Below, piece by piece: positions 34,603 to 43,406 of a stretch of DNA of 48,110 nucleotides. Position 1 is the first letter of the stretch; each line of letters opens with the position of its first letter. Source of the stretch: Lentisphaeria bacterium (lineage in GTDB: Bacteria > Verrucomicrobiota > Lentisphaeria > Victivallales > UBA1829); assembly GCA_017629515.1 (NCBI GenBank), contig JAGBXB010000084.1, forward strand, positions 1 through 48,110. The letters are read 5' to 3'. A program made the position numbers and the translations under genes. The notes beneath the pieces were generated by a model that did no database searches, was not told the DNA's origin, and worked only from the letters and a program-made list of their open reading frames with translations.

Positions 34603-35358
34603 TTATTTGAATTTACACCAGCCGAGTTTTGTGTTCCAATCCGACATCTGGTATGCCCATGAACAATTTCCCAGAAAGCCTTTGGGCGCTTCCGTGTTGC
34701 TGTCCGGCCAGACGCTTCCGTAAGGATTCAGGGGATTTGCCGCCCGGAAACTTTCCACATGCCAGTCGGCATAAGTTATATTGAGATTCCGGAACCCGTG
34801 AACAGGGCGGACCGGACGGGACGTATTCTGATACCCATAGCATGTACCCGTATCCGTTTCTGTATTGGGGGTTTCCAGAAGAACAAACTGTTTGGATGGT
34901 TCGGTGCATCTGTTCTGGCGGATGACCCGCGGACGCACAGTGGCGTTTGTATCGGAAAGAACCATATAATTATAAGCTATTCCTATAGCATGACCGGAGT
35001 TCTTTGCGGCAGTGGGATCTGCTGCTTTTGCCACAACACTGGGACATTTGAATACGTTTGAAGGCGCATAGCCCAGCCGCAGTTTGTTTTCCTGCACATT
35101 GGTCGTTTGCGCTTTGCTTAATCCCCATGCCCAACTCTGGGAGTGCATATTATACATGGGATAAGCGTCTTTATAGTCGGAAAGGTACAATTGAAGCACA
35201 AAACCAACCTGCTTCTGATTTCCAGCGCACTGAATCTGTCTTGCTTTTTCCCTTGCTTTGGTCAGTGTCGGCAGGAGCATCCCTGCAAGAATCGCAATGA
35301 TGGCAATTACAACAAGTAATTCGATGAGGGTGAAACTTTGGCGTCGCATAACATTCAT
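34603..35358 (-). CDS. Pilin-like protein with type IV prepilin leader
   Basis: About 251 residues. It starts [39 protein letters not shown] with a basic leader, FTLIE and a hydrophobic helix, the substrate form for prepilin peptidase; the residue before the cut is Ser rather than the usual Gly. The remaining 200 residues are a globular domain seen in PVC pseudopilin-like proteins, with a [19 protein letters not shown] motif related to the H-x9-DG sequence. Such proteins occur in very many copies in Lentisphaerota; their role may be surface or secretion related. An in-frame upstream extension to 35415 is rejected because AAAGGAGA stands 7 nt before 35358. It is first in the operon with DUF4838 and GH4. 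Confidence 0.85.
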   Translation of the reverse strand: MNVMRRQSFTLIELLVVIAIIAILAGMLLPTLTKAREKARQIQCAGNQKQVGFVLQLYLSDYKDAYPMYNMHSQSWAWGLSKAQTTNVQENKLRLGYAPSNVFKCPSVVAKAADPTAAKNSGHAIGIAYNYMVLSDTNATVRPRVIRQNRCTEPSKQFVLLETPNTETDTGTCYGYQNTSRPVRPVHGFRNLNITYADWHVESFRAANPLNPYGSVWPDSNTEAPKGFLGNCSWAYQMSDWNTKLGWCKFK

Positions 35359-35493
35359 TATGTATTCTCCTTTAAGTTTGGTTTTTATTCTTCCCATACT
35401 TCCCGATTTTTTCATTTTGTGTAATGGAAATTCTTTTCTTTTTTACACAATGTCGCTTATTTTCTGTAAGAAAGTATTTACTCTTACATATTT

Positions 35494-35516
35494 ATAGAAA
35501 AGTTTCTATCTATAAT
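35494..35516 (+). promoter_or_regulatory. Candidate -10 box with adjacent palindrome ahead of araC-type gene
   Basis: A perfect TATAAT at 35511-35516 directly follows a palindrome ATAGAAA-AG-TTTCTAT (35494-35509, 7-bp arms). No good -35 is visible, so an activator may be needed. The palindrome covers the spacer and could be an operator for the divergent pilin operon as well. Confidence 0.4.
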
Positions 35517-35555
35517 TATACAATAAAATATTGAAAAAACAAGAGAAAGGATTTA

Positions 35556-35594
35556 TATTATCTGCGTAAAAAATATTATTATCTGCGTAAAAAA
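35556..35594. repeat. Two 18-nt direct repeats, period 21, before an AraC-type gene
   Basis: The sequence TATTATCTGCGTAAAAAA occurs perfectly at 35556-35573 and 35577-35594, separated by TAT. The 21-bp period places both copies on one face of the helix, as for AraC-family half-sites. The second copy ends 15 nt before the start codon and lies next to the ribosome binding site, which fits self-repression by the encoded regulator. Confidence 0.7.
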
Positions 35595-35609
35595 CAGGAA
35601 TGGCAGGAT

Positions 35610-36515
35610 ATGGAACGGGAATATTTCAAAAAAAGAATCCGGGAAAAAACTTTCTGGCGGGAAGAGGCATATTTGAATACAAGTACAGGAGCAAACCCTC
35701 TGGATACCCTGCATCTGCATCATATTGCCAAAGTAGTCTGCCGTAATGGGGAAACAATTACTTTCCCTCTTGTTCCGGGACCGAATTGGAGTTTTCTTTT
35801 GTGTTCTGCGGATGAAAGTACCTGCGAACTGTATGGCGAAAAACGGAAACTCTCCCCCTCCCATCTCCTTGTCCTTTCCCCATCCACTTTCTACCCGGAT
35901 TACAGGAAAACTGCCGGAAATATCACTGTGGAAAGTTCCGGCAATACCGGAAACTGCGTCCGTTATTATTTCGCTCTGGAAAGAAATATTTTCATTGAAC
36001 AAATGTTCCATCTGGAAAAAATGCGTATTCTCTCCCTCGCAGAACCTGAAAAAATCTATAAGTGCATGGAGGAACTTTTTACTTTCGTTCAGAAGAACAA
36101 CGGCTGTGAAAGCAGGGAATTATCTATCCTCCTTTTCCGTTTTCTCACTCTCATTACTGCCGGGAAAAAGTTTTTGCAGGATTTTTCCACTTATGAACGG
36201 CTTCTGGAACAGGTACGCCGTTACCCCGGAGAATACTATTCCTTACAAGTCCTGCAAAATACTTTCAAAGTCTCCCGCAATACTTTATGCAGGATCTTTC
36301 AGGAAAGAACTTCCATGAGCCCCATGCAATTCGTAATGAAGGCAAGATTGGAAAATTCCTGCTGGATGCTGACAAATTCCACTTTGCCCATTCATGAGAT
36401 AGCCGAACTTAACGGCTACCGCAATGCCGCCTTTTATTCTGCCGCATTCAAAAAACTTTACGGTATTTCCCCCGCCCGGTTCCGGAAAATGGGCAATGGA
36501 TTTGATGAAGAATAG
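35610..36515 (+). CDS. AraC family transcriptional regulator of the sugar locus
   Basis: A 301-residue regulator. The C-terminal 90 residues contain the two helix-turn-helix units: LQVLQNTFKVSRNTLCRIFQE and IHEIAELNGYRNAAFYSAAFKKLYGISPARFRKM. The N-terminal 200 residues (LVPGPNWSFLLCSADEST) look like the cupin-type sensor. It is divergent from the pilin-DUF4838-GH4 operon across 250 nt, so it probably activates that operon on a glycan-derived inducer. The start follows ACAGGA with about 10-nt spacing; the direct repeats 35556-35594 lie immediately before it. Confidence 0.92.
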   Translation: MEREYFKKRIREKTFWREEAYLNTSTGANPLDTLHLHHIAKVVCRNGETITFPLVPGPNWSFLLCSADESTCELYGEKRKLSPSHLLVLSPSTFYPDYRKTAGNITVESSGNTGNCVRYYFALERNIFIEQMFHLEKMRILSLAEPEKIYKCMEELFTFVQKNNGCESRELSILLFRFLTLITAGKKFLQDFSTYERLLEQVRRYPGEYYSLQVLQNTFKVSRNTLCRIFQERTSMSPMQFVMKARLENSCWMLTNSTLPIHEIAELNGYRNAAFYSAAFKKLYGISPARFRKMGNGFDEE

Positions 36516-36549
36516 CTGGATGTTTTATTGGTGATTTTTTGATCCGTAC

Positions 36550-36598
36550 AAAAAAACGGGGCTGTTGCACCTCTTTTCAGGTTTTGCAACAGCCCCGT
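36550..36598 (-). terminator. Intrinsic terminator between araC-type gene and oad operon
   Basis: A 13-bp perfect stem (36557-36569 with 36585-36597). On the minus strand seven T follow (36556-36550), serving the oadG-oadA-oadB operon. On the plus strand the tail is weaker (GTTGATTTT), so it may also help end the regulator transcript. Confidence 0.85.
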
Positions 36599-36627
36599 TG
36601 ATTTTATTACTGTACTTTTCTGAAAGA

Positions 36628-38484
36628 TCAGAAGAGAGCTTTCAGAAGAATACCTGCAGCAACCGCAGAACCGATCACACCGGATACATTCGGACCCATG
36701 GCGTGCATGAGAAGGAAGTTGTGAGGATCGGATTCCAGACCCACTTTATTCACCACACGGGCAGCCATAGGCACGGCGGAAACGCCGGCGGCACCAATGA
36801 GGGGGTTGATGGGTTCTTTGGAGCATTTGTTCATGATCTTTGCAAAGATCACGCCTGCACCTGTTCCCACGGAGAAGGCAACGGCACCCAGAAGGAGGAT
36901 ACCCAGTGTCTGGGCGGTAAGGAACTGGTCAGCGGAAAGTTTTGCACCAACCGCAGTACCCAGGAAGATGGTCACAATGTTGATGAGGGCGTTCTGGGCA
37001 GTATCGCTCAAACGGTCAACAACACCGGATTCTTTCATGAGATTGCCCAGCATCAGCATACCGATCAGGGGAGCGGCATCCGGAAGAAGCAGGGCGCAGA
37101 TGATGACGATGAGAAGCGGGAAGCAGATCTTTTCCACTTTGGAAACAGGACGAAGCTGTTTCATCTTGATCTTCCGTTCAGCTTCCGTTGTGAGAAGTTT
37201 CATAATGGGAGGCTGAATGATGGGAACAAGTGCCATGTAAGAGTATGCGGCAACCGCAATAGCACCCAGAAGTTTGGGGGAAAGACGGCTGGCAAGGAAG
37301 ATGGCAGTAGGTCCGTCAGCTCCACCGATGATACCGATAGAGGCGGCATCTTTAAGGTCGAACTCAATACCCACAAAGTGGAGAAGAACTGCACCGAGCA
37401 GAGCAAAGAAGATACCGAACTGGGCAGCACCGCCAAGCAGAGCGGATTTGGGGTTGGCGATAAGAGGCCCGAAGTCGGTCATTGCTCCTACCCCCATAAA
37501 GATCAGAAGCGGGAATACGCCGGAATCAATACCCACATTGTAAACCATTCCCAGAAGTCCGTCAGGACCGGAAATACCTGCAAGAGGAATGTTGGCAAGA
37601 ACTGCACCGTAACCGATAGGCAGAAGCAAAAGGGGTTCAAAGCCTTTTACGATAGCCAGATAGATGAGAATAAGACCAACAACGGTCATAAGAACACGGC
37701 CGAGGCCCAGTTTCCAGGTATTTTTGAAGTCCGCAGTGGTGCTGTCGATGATGGCAGAAATACCGGTACTTTCCCAGAGACCTTTGAACAGAGTTCCCCA
37801 GGGGGCAAGTCTTTTTGCGGTGATCCCTTCCTGCACAGAATCATGCACCAGGGCAACAGGGGCAAAGTAGGCAATGATGGTACCGGCTTTCAGAGTGCCG
37901 GCTGTTTTCACTGCCGGATTGATGGCGAGGGGTACGGCATTGAGCATATTTTTGCATTTTGCTTTACTTCTGCCGGGAATATCCAGCACGATAAGTTCCC
38001 TGCCGGGAGTGACTTTCTGACCTTTGGAAAAGGTGACGGAAAAAATCGTTCCGGAAGCGGCCTTTTTGGCATTGCCCTTGATATCTTTCACGTCTTCTTT
38101 ATAAACCAGGGCAAGACGACCGTCGGCAAGTTCAAACCACTGGAACATATCATCTTCCAGTTCCTGACGGTATTTTGCCTGTTTGTAGAGGTAGGAAAGT
38201 CTTTTTTCGCAGAAAAGAATACCTGCATTTTCTTCTTTTTCAGAAAGCTCATAAAGTGTTTCACCGATCCCGGCTTTGGGATCTTTCTTCATGGCTTCAT
38301 AAGAATCCGCACGGACAGGGAGAGAAGCACACTTTTCTCCGCAGGCTTTTTGGGCTGTGCAGACCTTTTTGGCAGAAGCACAGACTTTTTTATCTGCTTT
38401 CACCGCTTTTTTTGCAGTCTGCGCAAGGAGCGCAGAACCGGCAAAAAGGGTGATCGCAAAAAGGATCATTGTAAGTTTTTTCAT
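36628..38484 (-). CDS. oadB: Sodium-translocating decarboxylase beta subunit with fused N-terminal module
   Basis: A 618-residue protein, about 200 longer than ordinary OadB. Residues 1-22 are a signal peptide; 23-55 are Lys-rich with Cys35/42/48/52; residues 142-210 read like a biotinyl/lipoyl-type sandwich ([25 protein letters not shown] ... [11 protein letters not shown]) without the modified Lys motif. From about residue 225 it is normal Oad[29 protein letters not shown] helices, [17 protein letters not shown] and [18 protein letters not shown]. This subunit couples decarboxylation of carboxybiotin to Na+ export. Its ribosome binding site GAGGAG lies inside the last codons of oadA, 4 nt before which oadA stops. 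Confidence 0.93.
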   Translation of the reverse strand: MKKLTMILFAITLFAGSALLAQTAKKAVKADKKVCASAKKVCTAQKACGEKCASLPVRADSYEAMKKDPKAGIGETLYELSEKEENAGILFCEKRLSYLYKQAKYRQELEDDMFQWFELADGRLALVYKEDVKDIKGNAKKAASGTIFSVTFSKGQKVTPGRELIVLDIPGRSKAKCKNMLNAVPLAINPAVKTAGTLKAGTIIAYFAPVALVHDSVQEGITAKRLAPWGTLFKGLWESTGISAIIDSTTADFKNTWKLGLGRVLMTVVGLILIYLAIVKGFEPLLLLPIGYGAVLANIPLAGISGPDGLLGMVYNVGIDSGVFPLLIFMGVGAMTDFGPLIANPKSALLGGAAQFGIFFALLGAVLLHFVGIEFDLKDAASIGIIGGADGPTAIFLASRLSPKLLGAIAVAAYSYMALVPIIQPPIMKLLTTEAERKIKMKQLRPVSKVEKICFPLLIVIICALLLPDAAPLIGMLMLGNLMKESGVVDRLSDTAQNALINIVTIFLGTAVGAKLSADQFLTAQTLGILLLGAVAFSVGTGAGVIFAKIMNKCSKEPINPLIGAAGVSAVPMAARVVNKVGLESDPHNFLLMHAMGPNVSGVIGSAVAAGILLKALF

Positions 38485-38488
38485 TTTA

Positions 38489-40300
38489 TTACTCCTCGAT
38501 AAGAGCGATGACCTGATCTGCTTCGATCACATCTTTGGGTCCAACCATGATCTTGGCTACTTTACCGCCTTTACCGCATTTGACTTCCTGTTCCATTTTC
38601 ATGGCTTCCACGATCATAAGGGTGGCACCGTCGGCAACAGTATCGCCTTCATTGACCACAACTTTCACAACAGTACCGGGAAGGGGACTTGTTACTTCGG
38701 TTTCTTTTCCGGAAGAAGCAGCAGCAGGAGCAGCAGCGGCAGCACCGGCAGCACCCACTTTCACTTCAAAGGCTTTGCCGTTTACCGTTACTTTGTCGCC
38801 GTTGACAGACACATTGAAGGTCTTGCCGTTGGCAGTAACAGCATAGGAAGCAGCAGCACCGGCAGGAGCAGCTTTCTTTTCTTCGGCATAACGGATACCC
38901 ATGGGTTTGTCACCTTTGAGGAAGGCAAGGCCCTTGTCACCGCAAGCGGCAACGATGAAGATATTTTCATCGGTAACAGGAAGTTTGTTTTCTTCCAGCT
39001 GGGCAGTAGCGGCTTTGATGCCAAGTTTGGGATTGGCGTCGTTGATTTCCACAACGGCTTTGGTGGTGGGTTCAAGACCCAGCTGTTCGGAAGCCCATTT
39101 CACGATCTGGGGATCGGGTTCGATGGGGGTTTTGCCGAAGTAGCCGAGAACCATTTTGCCGTAACCATTGGGGTCGAGTTTCCAGGATCCATCAGGATTT
39201 TTGCCCATAACAGCGTTACGGAAAGCCTGCTGGAAGTAGAACTGGGAAACAGGGGTCACGCTGGTACCGAAACCGCCTTTGGCAACAACTTCACGCATTT
39301 CTTCAATGCACTTGTCATATTTGTCAAGGCATTTGTTGTCCCGCATCATCTGGGTATTGGCTGTCAGAGCACCGCCGGGCATGGGGGAGAAGATGATTTC
39401 AGGAGATACCTGCATGGATTCCGGAGGCATGAAGTATTTGCTGAGGCAGTCTTTGAAGATTTTTTCCACTTTGAGGATCTTTTCGGGATCGATGTCCAGA
39501 GTGAAATCTGTGCCACGGAGTCTGTGATACATGGTAAGGATGTCGGCTTCGCAGGTACCGCCGGAGAGGGGAGCCATGGCAAGGTCGATGATGTCCGCAC
39601 CGGCAGAGATAGCGGCGAAGTTGCAGGCAACTGCGTTTCCGGCGGTATCATGGGTGTGGAACTGGATCTTGATTTCGGGAGGCAGGATGGCTCTTGCCTG
39701 TTTGATGGTTTCATAGACGGTTGCGGCAGTAGATGTACCGGAAGCATCTTTGAAAGCAACAGAGTCAAAGGGGATACCGCTATTAATGATCTCCTGAAGT
39801 CTGTCGATATAGAACTTGGGAGTATGGGCATAGGGTTCGGAAAGGTTGGGGGCAAGGCCCATCATGGTAACAGTCACCTGATGTTTGAGACCGTGTTTGG
39901 CAATGGCGCGGCCGGAAACTTCCAGGTTGCGCACGTCGTTCAAGGCATCAAAGTTACGGATGGTGGTGATACCGTGTTTCTTGAAGAGTTTTGCATGAAG
40001 ATCGATGATGTCGCTGGACTGGGAGGAAAGACCCACAACGTTCACACCGCGGGAGAGGGTCTGCAAGTTCACATCGGGCCCCACAGTAGCTCTCCAGAGA
40101 TCCATCATTTCAAAGGCATCTTCCTGGCAGTAGAAATACAAACTCTGGAAGCGGGCACCGCCGCCGATTTCAATGTGGGAGATCCCGGCATCTTTTGCCG
40201 CTGCGAGAGCAGGAAGGAAATCTTCGGTTTTTACGCGGGCTCCGAGACAGGACTGGAAACCATCTCTGAAGGAGCAATCCATAAATTCTATTTTTTTCAT
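38489..40300 (-). CDS. oadA: Oxaloacetate decarboxylase alpha subunit (carboxyltransferase plus biotin carrier)
   Basis: A 603-residue cytoplasmic subunit. The carboxyltransferase barrel starts [17 protein letters not shown] (the family's DxxxRDG-QS), has FKDASG and the metal-binding FHTHDTAG. The PYC/OADA conserved domain covers about 290-460. An Ala-rich flexible linker (about 535-545) leads to the biotin domain with [10 protein letters not shown]; biotin would attach to Lys568. It moves CO2 from oxaloacetate to biotin, and OadB then releases it with Na+ export. Substrate could instead be another acyl-carboxylate, but the barrel is oxaloacetate-type. It is 44 nt after oadG. Confidence 0.94.
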   Translation of the reverse strand: MKKIEFMDCSFRDGFQSCLGARVKTEDFLPALAAAKDAGISHIEIGGGARFQSLYFYCQEDAFEMMDLWRATVGPDVNLQTLSRGVNVVGLSSQSSDIIDLHAKLFKKHGITTIRNFDALNDVRNLEVSGRAIAKHGLKHQVTVTMMGLAPNLSEPYAHTPKFYIDRLQEIINSGIPFDSVAFKDASGTSTAATVYETIKQARAILPPEIKIQFHTHDTAGNAVACNFAAISAGADIIDLAMAPLSGGTCEADILTMYHRLRGTDFTLDIDPEKILKVEKIFKDCLSKYFMPPESMQVSPEIIFSPMPGGALTANTQMMRDNKCLDKYDKCIEEMREVVAKGGFGTSVTPVSQFYFQQAFRNAVMGKNPDGSWKLDPNGYGKMVLGYFGKTPIEPDPQIVKWASEQLGLEPTTKAVVEINDANPKLGIKAATAQLEENKLPVTDENIFIVAACGDKGLAFLKGDKPMGIRYAEEKKAAPAGAAASYAVTANGKTFNVSVNGDKVTVNGKAFEVKVGAAGAAAAAPAAASSGKETEVTSPLPGTVVKVVVNEGDTVADGATLMIVEAMKMEQEVKCGKGGKVAKIMVGPKDVIEADQVIALIEE

Positions 40301-40344
40301 AAAAGTAATCCTGATTATTGTTTTGATAAAAAGTTTTGATTTTT

Positions 40345-40587
40345 TTATTTGTTGTTTGCGTGGAACGCTGCGGCTGCAACTGCTGCTTCAAGATCAGCAT
40401 CAGAAGCACCGGAAGATGATTTCTTTGCTGCGGCTGCTGCGGCTTTTGCTGCCTCAAATTCTTTGGCGGCAAAGGGGGCAAGCACTTTCTGCAACAAGTA
40501 CATCATACAGATCATAAGGATAAGAAAGACGTAAACGCCCACCATCCCCAGGACCAGGAGTTTCACTCCATCCATTACGAGACCCAT
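40345..40587 (-). CDS. oadG: Sodium pump decarboxylase gamma subunit
   Basis: An 80-residue protein with one N-terminal transmembrane helix (VKLLVLGMVGVYVFLILMICMMYLL), then an Ala/Lys-rich tail ending FHANNK. This is the shape of OadG, which holds the alpha and beta subunits together and binds zinc through its tail in studied enzymes. It follows AAAGGAGAG. The untranslated leader is almost pure CA (40591-40625). Its position before oadA and oadB completes the pump. Confidence 0.9.
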   Translation of the reverse strand: MGLVMDGVKLLVLGMVGVYVFLILMICMMYLLQKVLAPFAAKEFEAAKAAAAAAKKSSSGASDADLEAAVAAAAFHANNK

Positions 40588-40656
40588 TTGTACTCTCCTT
40601 TGTTTGTTTTGTTGTGTTGTTTGTTTATATTAAAAATATAAAATCGGTTTGCTTTC

Positions 40657-41424
40657 TCACTTCCTGAAAAGTTCAGGATTTTTTACAAGACGCACATCCC
40701 CGCTGGAAAACAGAAATTCCTTTCCCTCTTCCACACAGAGAAGCCGCCCGTCTTCTGCAATGTCTTTAACTGTAACGAACCGTCGTCTTCCTGTACTTTC
40801 TTCCAGTTCAACATATTTCCCCAGTACACGGTTTTTCTCTTTCCATTCCAGAAAAACCATTTTGCTACATTGCACATAATTAATATAATACTTCAAAAGG
40901 TATTCTGCAAGTTCTTCAAGTAATTTTTTTCTCTGAAAAATATTCCCTGTAAGAGAAAACATACTTGCCGCTTTCTGGGGAATGGCATCAAGGATTTTTT
41001 GCGGTGTGTTTACATTGAGTCCCATTCCGGCAATCACCGAAAGAGGAGAGTCTTTTGTTTGTGCCGTACATTCACACAATACCCCGCAGATCTTGGCATC
41101 CCCGGCAAAAATATCGTTGGGCCATTTAATGAAAATATCCCCATCTGGAATATGTTTTTCCAGCAGGGAAAGGACTGCAAGGGAGGAAACGATGGTGGCA
41201 CGGAAGGGATCGGTGATCTGTTTCATCACAAAAGAGCAGTAAATATTCTCCTCTCTGCCGGGGGAGAGCCAGCTTCTGCCATTACGCCCTCTGCCGGCAC
41301 TCTGTTCCTCTGCGGAAATCAAAGTGCAGTCATCCAGAACGGCTATATTTTCCTTTGCATAAGTATTTGTGGAGGGTAGCAGGGGAAAATCAAGGATTTT
41401 TATACTTTGCCCATGGGACTGCAT
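40657..41424 (-). CDS. birA: Biotin-protein ligase, catalytic domain only
   Basis: A 255-residue ligase that makes biotinyl-AMP and attaches biotin to carrier lysines. Motifs: SAGRGRNGRSW (the GRGRxGR loop), the biotin/ATP site KWPNDIFAGDAKICGVLCE and GMGLNVN. There is no N-terminal helix-turn-helix, so it is a ligase without repressor function. It lies 69 nt upstream of oadG on the same strand, with OadA as the obvious substrate, and starts after a terminator of the preceding operon. Confidence 0.94.
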   Translation of the reverse strand: MQSHGQSIKILDFPLLPSTNTYAKENIAVLDDCTLISAEEQSAGRGRNGRSWLSPGREENIYCSFVMKQITDPFRATIVSSLAVLSLLEKHIPDGDIFIKWPNDIFAGDAKICGVLCECTAQTKDSPLSVIAGMGLNVNTPQKILDAIPQKAASMFSLTGNIFQRKKLLEELAEYLLKYYINYVQCSKMVFLEWKEKNRVLGKYVELEESTGRRRFVTVKDIAEDGRLLCVEEGKEFLFSSGDVRLVKNPELFRK

Positions 41425-41449
41425 GAAAAAATATCTCCGGAAAATGTTT

Positions 41450-41484
41450 AAAAAAGGGGGAGGGAACTTTTGGTTCCTCTCCCC
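41450..41484 (-). terminator. Intrinsic terminator of the ppiD-like/purM/TPR operon
   Basis: On the minus strand GGGGAG-A-GGAAC pairs with GTTCC-CTCCCC (11 bp, one bulged A), loop CAAAA, followed by C and six T. It separates this operon from birA. Confidence 0.82.
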
Positions 41485-41500
41485 GTATGAAACTCAAAAA

Positions 41501-42313
41501 TCATCTGCGGTACTGGTACTGCTGACGCACTTTTGGCATCTTCATTTCTTCCAATCCCATTGCGTACCACAATTCGCCAAGTCCTGCATTGGAAAAACTC
41601 TTTACCTTATCGTTTGCCAGAGCTTCCCAGTTACTGACGATCACTTCATTATCTGTTTTCTTTTTGGCTTCGGAAAGCACTTTGAATGCTTCCTCTTTTT
41701 TATCCATTTTCATTAAGATCCAACTGTAAAGAGCCACCGGCAGAATACAGTTTTCCCCTTTGATGGATCTGCATTTTTTTCTGTAAAACTTTGCCATTTC
41801 CTCAAAGGAAGCATGTTTTTTATACATGCGGACAAGTTTGATGGAAATGGTCTGCGGATCCATAAGAAGTGCTTTTTCCAGATACGCATCGGTCATTTCA
41901 TAATCTTTCAGCTGGAAAGAGAACATGGCACGCATGGCATTGGTCTGTTTGGAAAGAAGGGGACTCCATTTGTTGAGTTTATCAAATTCGCCGCATGCAT
42001 CCAGCGCCTGACGCAATCCCTGATTCTGCAAACGCTCAAAAGCACTCATCATCTGCTTCTGATTGCCGCCGGGACGGCGCATGAACTGGTTCTGCTGTAC
42101 TTCCATTCTGTGCCGGGTATCCAGCATGATCTGCTGGATCTTGTTATTGATCCTCCCGGTGACGGCTTTCAAAATCAATGCTACGGCCACATTGACACAG
42201 ATAAGACCTGCCACCGCAAAGACAATACCCCAGACAATGGAAAGTCCGGCACTCATTACAACTACTGTATAGATGACCGCCGCAAGGACGATCCCGCAGA
42301 GAAATGTAAGCAT
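41501..42313 (-). CDS. Membrane-anchored protein with TPR-like repeats
   Basis: A 270-residue protein of unknown function. Two transmembrane helices fill residues 1-50 (FLCGIVLAAVIYTVVVMSAG and IVWGIVFAVAGLICVNVAVALIL). The rest is helical, with a Gln/Met-rich stretch (65-90) and degenerate tetratricopeptide-like pairs (KDYEMTDAYLEKALLMDPQTISIKLV, ILMKMDKKEEAFKVLSEAKKK), so it probably binds proteins on the cytoplasmic side. It is 15 nt after purM and is the last gene of the operon, before the terminator. Confidence 0.75.
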   Translation of the reverse strand: MLTFLCGIVLAAVIYTVVVMSAGLSIVWGIVFAVAGLICVNVAVALILKAVTGRINNKIQQIMLDTRHRMEVQQNQFMRRPGGNQKQMMSAFERLQNQGLRQALDACGEFDKLNKWSPLLSKQTNAMRAMFSFQLKDYEMTDAYLEKALLMDPQTISIKLVRMYKKHASFEEMAKFYRKKCRSIKGENCILPVALYSWILMKMDKKEEAFKVLSEAKKKTDNEVIVSNWEALANDKVKSFSNAGLGELWYAMGLEEMKMPKVRQQYQYRR

Positions 42314-42328
42314 ATTCTTTCCGACCTC

Positions 42329-43378
42329 TTATTTGACGATGGATTTGCCGCTTCCTTCCACGATTTTTCCGCAGACGAAGGGATCAAAGCCGGCTTCTTT
42401 ACAGAGCCGCATGGTTTCTTCTTCCTGTTCTGCAGGTACAAAGAACACCATGCCCACGCCCATATTGAATACGTGATAGGCTTCCTGTTTTTCAATATTG
42501 CCTTTTTCCACGATAAGATCGAAGATGGGGGCGGGATTTTTGATGGCGGAACTTTCAAAGACCGCATCCACATCTTTGGGGAGGATCCTGGGTACATTGT
42601 CGATGAGTCCGCCGCCGGTGATATGGGCAACCCCGTCCAGGGAGACTGCAGGGGAATCCATCAGGGCTTTCACTGCTTTCCAGTAGCATACATGGGGTTT
42701 GAGAAGAGCCTGACCCACTGTTTCGCCTTTGAGACAATCCGGTTTGCTGTTTACATCGAATCCGGCAGTTTCAAAGAGGACTTTTCTTGCCAGACTGAAT
42801 CCGTTGGTGTGCAGACCGCTGGAGGGAAGTGCAATGGCAACGTGACCGGGCTTGATGTTTTCTCCGGTAATGATCTTATCTTTTTCCACCATACCGGTAA
42901 TGATCCCCACAAGGTCAAAATCATTGCCGTACATACCGGGCATTTCTGCTGTTTCCCCGCCGAGAAGTGCGCAGTTGGCGTTTTTGCAGGCGTCGGCAAT
43001 ACCGCTCAAAACATCCGCATAGATGGGATTGCGCAATTTGCCGATACCGATATAGTCCAGGAAGTAAACAGGTTCAGCACCCTGTACGGAAATATCGTTG
43101 ATACAGTGATTGACAATATCATACCCCACTGTGGAAAAATCCTGTGCCATTGCCGCAACCATAAGTTTGGTGCCCACCCCGTCGATACTTGCCACCATAA
43201 CCGGGTTTTTCCATTTGGCAAGGTCGATCTGGAAAAGACCGCCGAAGCCGCCGATGGGAGCAAGCATCTCCGGTCTGCGGGCCTGGGCAAGTTTGGGTTT
43301 CAGATCTTTGAGAAGAGAGGTTGCAAGGTCAATATCGACCCCGGCTGCCTTATACGTGGAATGTGTGTTTTCAGACAT
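42329..43378 (-). CDS. purM: Phosphoribosylformylglycinamidine cyclo-ligase
   Basis: A 349-residue enzyme that closes the imidazole ring to form AIR in purine synthesis, using ATP. Motifs: AAGVDIDLA, VASIDGVGTKLMVA, NHCINDISVQGAEPVYFLDYIG, LLGGETAEMPGMY, and LPSSGLHTNGFSLAR. The ATG at 43378 with AAAGGAGT 8 nt upstream is preferred to the extended start at 43417, which would overlap the preceding gene. It lies 28 nt after the PpiD-like gene. The PRPP that feeds this pathway is made by prs in the same window. Confidence 0.96.
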   Translation of the reverse strand: MSENTHSTYKAAGVDIDLATSLLKDLKPKLAQARRPEMLAPIGGFGGLFQIDLAKWKNPVMVASIDGVGTKLMVAAMAQDFSTVGYDIVNHCINDISVQGAEPVYFLDYIGIGKLRNPIYADVLSGIADACKNANCALLGGETAEMPGMYGNDFDLVGIITGMVEKDKIITGENIKPGHVAIALPSSGLHTNGFSLARKVLFETAGFDVNSKPDCLKGETVGQALLKPHVCYWKAVKALMDSPAVSLDGVAHITGGGLIDNVPRILPKDVDAVFESSAIKNPAPIFDLIVEKGNIEKQEAYHVFNMGVGMVFFVPAEQEEETMRLCKEAGFDPFVCGKIVEGSGKSIVK

Positions 43379-43406
43379 GATGATAACTCCTTTTCTTTCT
43401 GAATTA

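Noticed and set aside
35556..35594. The direct repeats as a remnant CRISPR array
   Set aside because: Only two units with a 3-nt gap and no cas genes; the period and position fit regulator half-sites.
36565..40339. Two plus-strand frames of 645 and 660 codons
   Set aside because: They are antisense to oadB and oadA. Their Gly/His/Phe-rich composition is that of a reversed membrane or Ala-rich gene, not a protein.
41813..43402. A plus-strand frame of 529 codons
   Set aside because: Antisense to purM and the TPR-like gene; no family features and no ribosome binding site.
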